From Hyphomonas sp. BRH_c22 (GTDB lineage: Bacteria; Pseudomonadota; Alphaproteobacteria; Caulobacterales; Hyphomonadaceae): a stretch of 50,592 nt of DNA. Both the position numbers and the translations under genes were made by a program. Location of the stretch: positions 1 through 50,592 of the forward strand of contig NZ_LADU01000006.1 in the NCBI RefSeq assembly GCF_000961795.1. Reading direction: 5' to 3'. How positions within the stretch are numbered: the first letter of the stretch is position 1; the number at the start of each line of letters is the position of its first letter. Of the stretch, positions 27,357 through 35,000 are shown in pieces. Under the pieces are notes generated by a model. That model saw nothing but the letters and a program-made list of their open reading frames with translations, was not told where the DNA came from and did no database searches.

Positions 27357-29168
27357 ATGACAACCGAACCCTGTTTGCCTTCTCCGGGAAGTATCGGACA
27401 ATTGGAAGTATCAGCCTTGGCAGGACGGTATGGGATGGACGGCGAAGTAGATTTGATTTCATCTTGCCCTTCATCAGGTGAGGGTGATGGTGAAGGTTGG
27501 ATAGAGGCTTTCGAAGCCGAGCTTCTTCGCGTCGGTCAGATTGATCCTGCGCGCCTCGCCCGGGCCAGGACGTCCGCCGCCCGGGCTGGGGAGCCTTTGG
27601 CCGCTGTTCTCGTTAAACTGGGATTGTGTACGGAAAGCCATGTCTCGACGGCGTTGGCGCGCGCAATGAACCTGCCTCACAGACCCTTGTCATCAGCCAA
27701 CAGCATTCCGCCGGAATGTACCGGCATTAAGCCTTCCTTCCTGCGAGCCAGTGAGGCTGTACCTGTTGAGCTGGAGGATAATCGGCTGCTGCTCGTGATG
27801 GCGAATCCCGCTGATCTGGAATGTGCTGCAGCTATCGCCTACAAGACCGGCTTCAAGGTGGAGCGTGCAGTCGGGTTGCGCTCTGAAATCCTCGCCATGA
27901 TCGACCGGCAGGCTCCGATTGAGGTGAGCGCCACTCCGGTTTTTACCGGTCATGCCAACGAAGATGAAGACCTGGAGCGCCTGATTGATCTGGCCCGCGG
28001 TGCGCCGGTTGTGCGCTGGGTCGAGGACTTGTTGACACTGGCAATCGAAGCGCAGGCTTCAGACATCCATATCGAGTCCGAGCGCAACGGCTTGCGGGTA
28101 CGCATACGGGTGGATGGCGCCTTGCAGGAGGTAGATCGGCCACTTAATGGCGCTGCAGAAGCGGCGGTGTCCCGCATAAAGATATTGGCAAAGTTGAATA
28201 TCGCGGAGAGACGCCTGCCGCAGGATGGGCGCATCAGGGTCGCCGTCCAGGGGCGTGAAATTGATCTGAGAATAGCCACTCTGCCAAGTCTGCATGGCGA
28301 AACGGTGGTGCTGCGTATCCTGGACCAGTCGGCGGGATACCTCACACTGGAGCGCCTCGGGCTGTCTTCGCACGCGCTGGGCTTGATCCGGAATGCAATC
28401 GCCCAACCCCATGGCATGATGCTGGTGACTGGACCTACAGGGTCGGGCAAGACGACGACGCTGTACGCTTGCTTGCGGCACCTGATCTGTCCGGAGTTGA
28501 AATTTGTTTCGGTCGAAGACCCCGTCGAATACGAGATCTCAGGCGTGACGCAGGTTCAAGTTAAGCCGGAGATCGGTCTGGGCTTTGGTCAGGCACTCCG
28601 ATCGGTCCTGCGGCACGACCTCAATGTTTTGATGATCGGTGAGATACGTGACCTCGATTCTGCTTCCATCGCAGTCGAGGCGGCCCTGACAGGTCACGCG
28701 ATCCTCTCGACAATCCATACAAACAGCGCGCCTGCAACGGTTACGCGCCTTATCGAAATGGGGATCGAGGATTACCTTGTTGCTTCGACAGTGAATGCAA
28801 TCAGCGCCCAGCGGTTGCTACGTCGCCTCTGCCCCGATTGCGCAACTCCTGCTGCGCTGCCAGCGGGCTTCCTTGAGCGGATCGGGTCACACCTGGATGC
28901 GGAAATTGAGCGCGATTTTCGGCAACCGGTCGGGTGCACGAAGTGCCGTGGCACCGGATTCCATGGCCGCCTCAGTGTCGCGGAAGTGATGCCGATATCT
29001 GGCAGCGTGCAGGCTGCCATCATGTCCAGAATGCCGGAACAGGATTTACGGGACCTCGCGATTGATGAGGGCATGGTGGCACTGATAACTGACGGTTTGC
29101 GGCGGGCACAGACGGGACAGACGTCCTTAGATGAAGTATTTGCGGTCCTTGGAACGCAGTATCTATGA
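27357..29168 (+). CDS. gspE: Type II secretion ATPase GspE
   Basis: 603 residues. The N-terminal GspE domain (VLVKLGLCTESHVSTALARA, residues about 80-100) precedes the ATPase domain. Walker A is TGPTGSGKTTTLYACLRH near 356, the Asp box includes VSVEDPVEYEISGVTQVQ near 385, Walker B is VLMIGEIRDLDSASIAVEAA near 425 and the His box is ILSTIHTNSAPATVTRLIEM near 450. A tetracysteine metal motif follows (LCPDCATPAA near 485, GCTKCRGTGF near 520). It drives pseudopilus assembly from the cytoplasmic face. The start is uncertain: ATG 27357 lacks a clear ribosome site and ATG 27435 is possible. It overlaps gspF by 4 bp. Confidence 0.95.
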   Translation: MTTEPCLPSPGSIGQLEVSALAGRYGMDGEVDLISSCPSSGEGDGEGWIEAFEAELLRVGQIDPARLARARTSAARAGEPLAAVLVKLGLCTESHVSTALARAMNLPHRPLSSANSIPPECTGIKPSFLRASEAVPVELEDNRLLLVMANPADLECAAAIAYKTGFKVERAVGLRSEILAMIDRQAPIEVSATPVFTGHANEDEDLERLIDLARGAPVVRWVEDLLTLAIEAQASDIHIESERNGLRVRIRVDGALQEVDRPLNGAAEAAVSRIKILAKLNIAERRLPQDGRIRVAVQGREIDLRIATLPSLHGETVVLRILDQSAGYLTLERLGLSSHALGLIRNAIAQPHGMMLVTGPTGSGKTTTLYACLRHLICPELKFVSVEDPVEYEISGVTQVQVKPEIGLGFGQALRSVLRHDLNVLMIGEIRDLDSASIAVEAALTGHAILSTIHTNSAPATVTRLIEMGIEDYLVASTVNAISAQRLLRRLCPDCATPAALPAGFLERIGSHLDAEIERDFRQPVGCTKCRGTGFHGRLSVAEVMPISGSVQAAIMSRMPEQDLRDLAIDEGMVALITDGLRRAQTGQTSLDEVFAVLGTQYL

Positions 29169-30373
29169 TGCGCCACTTTCGGTTCAGCGCGTATGGGGCA
29201 GGCGGCCAGATCGTTCGTGACACTGTTAGCGCGGCCACCGAGACCGATGTCCTTAGCCAGCTCAGTCGCGATGGCCTGATCCCATTTGAACTCGAGATGG
29301 TCATTGCCCGCCCGCGCCAGAAGGCTTTGCGCAGAAAGCGGATTACTGGAACGGCACTTATCGGATTTTGTCGTTCAATGGCATCGATGGTGGAGGGAGG
29401 ACTTCCCGTCGACGAAGCATTACAACTGATTGCGTCCGATCAAGATGATCGTTCGGCAGCGACACTGGCTGAAGCGGTCAGGGAAGAGATTATTTCAGGT
29501 GCGTCCCTGGCGGACGCGTTGTCCCGGATTCAACCCTCGCCGCCAGATTATCTCGTCGGGCTGGTCAGAGCCGGAGAGGAGGGTGGCTCCCTCGCAACGG
29601 TTTTCAGGCGTCTGGCACTTGCTTTGGAAAGCGAGAACCGCCTGGCTGATGCTGTGAAATCGGCGCTCATCTACCCTTCGGTCCTGTGCGTCACGGCCTT
29701 GGCATCGATCTGCCTGATACTGCTCGTCGTTGCCCCGGCATTGAAACCCGTCCTCATGGCGAGCGGAGCCGACGCGCCTGCGGCCGCGCGAACCCTGATT
29801 GCCGCATCCGATCTTGTGCGAGAGGGGTGGGTATGGGGACTCATATCCGTCCTTGCGCTTTGCCTCGGCTTGTCGGCCTGGTTGCGCAGCGACCATGGAC
29901 GTAATCGGCTTGGTGGATGGGTCCTGAAATTGCCTTTGATTGGACAGACCGTTCTCGACATTGAATTGGCACGGTTTTCCGCAACGCTGGCCGCCTTGCT
30001 TGAAAATGGCGTCAGCATCGTGCCGGCCCTGATCATTGTACGGCAAGGCGTAGGGAATCCCGTGCTCCAAGCGTCAATCGAACCAGTGATCGACTCGGTG
30101 CGCGAGGGGAGCCGACTTTCGACGTCAGCATTGGACAACACACTTATCCCGGCCGTATTGGCGAATTTGGTCGCGGTAGGAGAGCGATCAGGGCATCTCC
30201 CGATCCAGCTTATGCAAGCGGCAAGCGTGCTTGAAGAGCGGAGCCGACGAAGGATAGACCGGACGGTAGCGCTGGCAGGTCCGACGCTCACACTCGTGTT
30301 GGGTGTCATGATTGGTGCGGTGGTGCTGACCTTGTTGAGCGCCATCATGAGTGTCAACGACCTGGCTATGTGA
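29165..30373 (+). CDS. gspF: Type II secretion inner-membrane protein GspF
   Basis: 402 residues with the standard GspF layout. A short N-terminal beta region is followed by two T2SSF helical domains, LIGFCRSMASMVEGGLPVDE (near 65) and LARFSATLAALLENGVSIVP (near 265). Membrane helices are LICVTALASICLILLVVAP-like near 180, WGLISVLALCLGLSAWL near 225 and LVLGVMIGAVVLTLLSAIMS at the C-terminus. It is the central membrane protein against which GspE works. The gene is coupled to gspE and followed 11 bp later by gspH. Confidence 0.94.
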   Translation: MMRHFRFSAYGAGGQIVRDTVSAATETDVLSQLSRDGLIPFELEMVIARPRQKALRRKRITGTALIGFCRSMASMVEGGLPVDEALQLIASDQDDRSAATLAEAVREEIISGASLADALSRIQPSPPDYLVGLVRAGEEGGSLATVFRRLALALESENRLADAVKSALIYPSVLCVTALASICLILLVVAPALKPVLMASGADAPAAARTLIAASDLVREGWVWGLISVLALCLGLSAWLRSDHGRNRLGGWVLKLPLIGQTVLDIELARFSATLAALLENGVSIVPALIIVRQGVGNPVLQASIEPVIDSVREGSRLSTSALDNTLIPAVLANLVAVGERSGHLPIQLMQAASVLEERSRRRIDRTVALAGPTLTLVLGVMIGAVVLTLLSAIMSVNDLAM

Positions 30374-30383
30374 GATCGTGACC

Positions 30384-30824
30384 ATGAGCCGTAACGCAGA
30401 ATCGGGATTTACACTGATCGAACTCCTGGTGGCCATGTCCATCATGGCGCTTGGCTTGAGTGTCGTTACGACCACGCTGATGCGTCGCGGAAGCAATTTT
30501 GAAGCGCGCAAGATTGCACGAGAAATCGTGACGCTCGCTCGGGAAACACGATACCGAGCCAATCACGAGGGGCGGCCAGGTACCCTGATTTTCGATTCAA
30601 CCGAGCGTACTTTGTCAAATGAAGCAGGTCGTCTGCTGAACCTTCCCGAACCCTTCCAGGTCGAAATGGAGTCAGCCGCTTCGGCCGGGTCCGGGAGGAT
30701 TGCCTTTTATCCAGGCGGGATATCAAGCGGCGGACAGGTGCGTTTGACATCATCCCAGATTGAGATCGTGGTGAAGGTGGACTGGCTGACCAGCCATATC
30801 GACATGGTCGAGGTGTCACCTTGA
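30384..30824 (+). CDS. gspH: Type II secretion minor pseudopilin GspH
   Basis: 146 residues. The prepilin site is AESG/FTLIELLVAMSIMALG with Glu at +5, followed by a long helix and a beta-rich globular domain (RKIAREIVTLARETRYRANH, GTLIFDSTERTLSNEAG). In this family GspH lies below the I-J-K tip of the pseudopilus. I chose ATG 30384 immediately before the leader; an upstream ATG at 30351 overlaps gspF and adds nothing typical. Its stop overlaps the TTG of gspI. Confidence 0.88.
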   Translation: MSRNAESGFTLIELLVAMSIMALGLSVVTTTLMRRGSNFEARKIAREIVTLARETRYRANHEGRPGTLIFDSTERTLSNEAGRLLNLPEPFQVEMESAASAGSGRIAFYPGGISSGGQVRLTSSQIEIVVKVDWLTSHIDMVEVSP

Positions 30825-31177
30825 ACGATTCCGGCTTCAGCCTGGTAGAAACGCTGGTCGCATTCGCGATCTTCAGCCTGTCCACGGTTGCGATACTTCA
30901 GTCACATTCGGCAAGTGCGCGCACTAACATGCGCGCGAGTTCTATTTCGGAGGCGACGCTGCTGGCGCGGGAGTTATTACTGCTCGCCGAGACAGGCGCT
31001 CTGACATCGGGCGAACGAACAGGAACAACGAGCAGTGGTGCAACCTGGCGTGTCGAAGCCAGGGAATTGAATGAGAGACTGACGCGATTAACAGCGACGG
31101 TTCAGACCCCGGGCGCGCCGGAGGTTCAGATCGACACGGTTCGTTGGCATGACGAAATTGCAGTGGTGGCACCATGA
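30821..31177 (+). CDS. gspI: Type II secretion minor pseudopilin GspI
   Basis: 118 residues from a TTG start that overlaps the gspH stop (TTGA). The leader is very short, NDSG/FSLVETLVAFAIFSLS, with Glu at +5. The rest is a small domain (ATLLARELLLLAETGALTSG, TWRVEARELNERLTRLTATV). GspI nucleates the pseudopilus tip with GspJ and GspK. The TTG start is supported by lack of an ATG and by tight coupling. It overlaps gspJ by 4 bp. Confidence 0.87.
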   Translation: MNDSGFSLVETLVAFAIFSLSTVAILQSHSASARTNMRASSISEATLLARELLLLAETGALTSGERTGTTSSGATWRVEARELNERLTRLTATVQTPGAPEVQIDTVRWHDEIAVVAP

Positions 31178-31800
31178 GCAAGGATGCAGGCTTTACGCTG
31201 ATCGAGACCATGCTGGGGCTGGCATTGACTGCGCTCATAACCGTGTCTGTTTCAAGTGCGCTCGCGACCAGCGTGCGGATTTGGGCGCGATCAGACGCGG
31301 GGGTCGCTGTTGCTGAAGCAGCACAATCGACGCGCCAGGTGGAGGTGTGGCTGTCGGGAGCGCTTCCAAACGATATTTACGATACTGATTCTCGAAAATC
31401 ATTCACAGGCTCGTCTGAAAGCGTTGTGTTTTTCTCTGAAAACATTCCGGGACCTGGCAGATCGGGGCTTGTCGAGATCGTCCTGGGTGTGGTCCCTTCT
31501 GTAACGTGTCAGGGTTCGTTCGACCTGACGCTCAGGTGGACGGCGCTGGATGCGGCAGACGACCTGACTCCTGGCTTCTCGGACTTGCGGACCCTGCAGG
31601 CGTGTGGCTCTCAGCCCGCGTTTTCCTATTTCGGTCGGGCCCACCCTGAAGCGGAGGCCGCTTGGTCATCTGAATGGACCGGAAGCCATTTGCCGACACT
31701 GGTGAGGGTGGACTCCGCGGATCCTGCAAAGCGCATGATCGCTCGGCTGACATACGCAGATCGGAACGGCACTTCAATGGACGAGGACGATGAAGAGTGA
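31174..31800 (+). CDS. gspJ: Type II secretion minor pseudopilin GspJ
   Basis: 208 residues. The prepilin site is KDAG/FTLIETMLGLALTALI with Glu at +5. A helix and a beta-rich domain of GspJ type follow, with QSTRQVEVWLSGALPNDIYD and a C-terminal acidic tail MDEDDEE. It is the last gene of the rightward gsp operon; no gspN or prepilin peptidase gspO follows. The peptidase needed to process all five pseudopilins must be encoded elsewhere. Confidence 0.88.
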   Translation: MSKDAGFTLIETMLGLALTALITVSVSSALATSVRIWARSDAGVAVAEAAQSTRQVEVWLSGALPNDIYDTDSRKSFTGSSESVVFFSENIPGPGRSGLVEIVLGVVPSVTCQGSFDLTLRWTALDAADDLTPGFSDLRTLQACGSQPAFSYFGRAHPEAEAAWSSEWTGSHLPTLVRVDSADPAKRMIARLTYADRNGTSMDEDDEE

Positions 31801-32023
31801 CCAGCTTCCCTCATGGTAAGCGCATTTTCGCAACCCGCGCTTTGGGCAAAATATTCGAATATTCATAGTTTCGAATTTCGGTCCCCTTCGTGATCCATGG
31901 ACCATCTTTCCTCTGACGACTTAGTATGAAGAGCACATCCATGTTGGATTCGTAGACGTTTAGATTCGGGATAATCTGAGCGCAAGACACCTCGAAACAT
32001 CATGTTTTCGAGAGGGGGACGAA
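31801..32023 (+). promoter_or_regulatory. Promoter/operator region of the giant copper-oxidase operon
   Basis: This 223-bp gap holds a perfect 14-bp palindrome, AATATTCGAATATT (31850-31863), and another TTCGAA just after it (about 31870). A near-perfect inverted repeat, CTCGAAACATCATGTTTTCGAG (arms 31991-32000 and 32002-32012), sits directly before the Shine-Dalgarno GAGAGGGGG. A GATAAT at 31970-31975 could be a -10 element. The shared TTCGAA/CTCGAAA core suggests binding by a common regulator; the last repeat could also fold in the mRNA leader. Confidence 0.5.
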
Positions 32024-35000
32024 ATGCATTCTTTCATCAAGTTGACAGCTCTGGCCTTAATTTCGGCGACTGTATCGATGGCTGCCCATGCGCAGGCGAC
32101 CTGCGCGCGAACCGTGACCGCTGATGTGGTCGTGCTGGATCAGCCCTTGATGTTCAATCGCATGGGAGCCCAGAACGTCAACGGAATGGTGTATGCCTTG
32201 CGCGGGGATGTCGTCGACAAGTTTAGTGGCAAGACCGAAGCGACAGGCGGTATTCTTGTCCCGGGCCATGTTGAGTTGCGGGCGGATAAACGCCCCCGGC
32301 CGCTGGTTCTCAGGGTGCGAGTCGGCGATTGCCTGAGAGTCAATTTCTCGAATCTGCTGGATGGCGCAGCAAATCCGAACAATGCGACTCCGTCAATTCT
32401 GACGATCAATGACCAGGTGGCCGAGCGCACGGTCGGCTTCTCGCCTGTCGGAATGAACGCCGTCAATTCGATCGATGATGTGTCCAGCTTTGCCGGTCAG
32501 AATGCAAACAGCATGGTGGCCCCTGGCGAGTCCCGTAGTTACACACTATATGCGGCGGCCGAGGGATCTCACCTGATCGTGTCGAATGGGGCAACCTTTG
32601 GCGGCGAAGGCACCGGCGGAAACATCGGCGCAGGCCTTTTTGGAGCTGTTGCGGTGCAGCCAGTAGGCGCGAAATTCTATCGCAGCCAGGTCAGCGAGGA
32701 AGATTTGCGGCTCGCAACAACGGGCACGACCGCAACGGGCCATCCGATCATCAATTATGAGGCGGTCTATCCAGCCCGCCAACCGTGGATCGCGGAGGGC
32801 AAGGCGGGCAAACCCATTTTGAACATGCTGCAGCACGCGGGCGGCGAGCTGAAGCTCGTCCACTCGGATCTGACTGCCATGATAGTGGGGCCCGATCCGG
32901 ACGGTAGCTTTCCGGCGTCGACCTATCCGCTTGAATCTCAGGGCAAGCGCAATCCTGCCCTGCCAAACCGGACGGAGCCGTTCCGGGAATATGTCACGAT
33001 CTTTAACGACGAAACCGTTTCGAAACAGGCATTTCCTGGCTGGTTCGAGGATCCGGTTTTCTCGCACACGTTGCATGGTGTCGGCGACAACTTCATGATC
33101 AATCAGGCATCTGCAGGTGTCGGAGCCGAAGTGATTGCCAACCGGCTCGGTGTGGGGCCCATGCATGACTGCTTGAGTTGTTCATACGAGGAATTCTTCC
33201 TCTCTTCATTCAGTGTGGGTGATCCATCCATGCTGGTGGATATTCCGGCGAATGCGGGTCTCGAATTCTGTACGCCGCTGCCAGGTGATCCCTATTGTGA
33301 GCGTGATGCGTCCATTCGGGCGACCTATGCCAAATATCCTGATGACCCAAGCAATGTATATCATTCCTATACCAATGACTTCGTGAAATTCCGCAACCTT
33401 CATGCCGGTCCAAAGGAAGCGCACGTCTTCCACCTGCACAACCATCAGTGGCTGGCGAATCCGGATGATGAAAATTCCAGCTATCTGGATGCCCAGGCGA
33501 TTGGCCCTGGCGGAGCCTATACATATGAGATCGCATTCGGTGGCTCGGGCAACCGTAACAAGACTGCCGGCGATGCAATCTTTCATTGCCATTTCTACCC
33601 GCATTTTGCACAGGGCATGTGGGCGCTCTGGCGCAATCATGATGTACTTGAAACTGGAACGGTTCTCGATGCCTCCAACGGCACAGACGGCTTCCACACT
33701 AATGCTTTCGCGCTTGAGCAGGCAAAACCTGCATCCGGAGCGCGTGCTCTTCCCGATGGGGAGATCATTGCAGGCGTGCCTATCCCTGCAATTGTTCCGC
33801 TGCCAGGCAAGGCGATGGCACCTCTGCCGGGGCGGGTCTTCATTGCAGCGCTCGACAAGAACGGCGATTCTATTGCTGAATCGAGCCAGGCCGTCATTGA
33901 TCGGACCGACACGGATGTTGCACTTGTGGATACGCGTCCCGTCCTTGCGTCGCTTGATCCGGGAAATCCCGAATACCAGCTCAACCCGACGGGTTTAAAA
34001 AATCCCGGCTATCCCTTCTGGATTGGCGGGATCGAGGGCGGTGTCGGCCAGCGCGCACCTACGCCTCCCCTGGATATGGCTGAAAATCCGTCTGACAGGA
34101 CAGAGGGTGGTTGGGATGGTGGTTTGCCACGACACTGGCTGGATGGCTTCTCCGTTGGGGGACTTGTCACACAGGTTCAGTCGCGGTTCAGCTTCGAGAA
34201 GCACATCGACAAGGCCAAGGCCGTCTACATCAGCGAATACGGCAATGATGTGGAGCGAGCAGCGATGTCCTTCCATGCGACGCGGGAGCATCAGACCAGC
34301 CTGCTTGACATGTCCGGGAATGCGTCAGCTGCAACATTCATCACGAATGGTGGTCTGCCACGACCCGGGTCTCCTTTCTTTGAGCCATGCCAGGACGATG
34401 AGGGAGATCTGCTGAAGGCAGGCACGACGGGGCAATTCCTGTCGGGGACGCCAGGGGGGCTCGATAACAACTTCACCATCGCATATGGAGTCGATAATCC
34501 GCGGGTTTACAAAGCGGCCAACATTCAGCTCGATGTCGTGTTTAACAAGGCTGGCGATCACTTCCCGCAGCAACGCATTCTGACACTCTGGGACGACGTG
34601 GAGCCGACTCTCAACAAAACGCGTCCTCCAGAGCCTTTCGTGTTCCGTCTCAATTCCTTCGACTGCGCAAATTACTACCAGACCAACTTGGTGCCGGAAT
34701 TCTATATGGTGGATGATTATCAGGTGACGACGCCCACAGACGTGATCGGTCAGCACATTCATCTACCGAAATGGGACCTGGTTGCCGCAGATGGGTCGGC
34801 CAATGGCTGGAATTACGAAGATGGCGTCCTCGGCGCAGAGACTGTGCAGGCACGGATTGAGGCCATCAACCGCTATACGCTGGAGGAAGCGACTGGGGAT
34901 GAAATTCTCGAAGCCGCACCCCACCCGTATTTCGGCGCAGGACCGAATGGCAAGTACCTGGGCGCGCGCACCAATATCCAATCCTGGTTCGTGGACCCGC

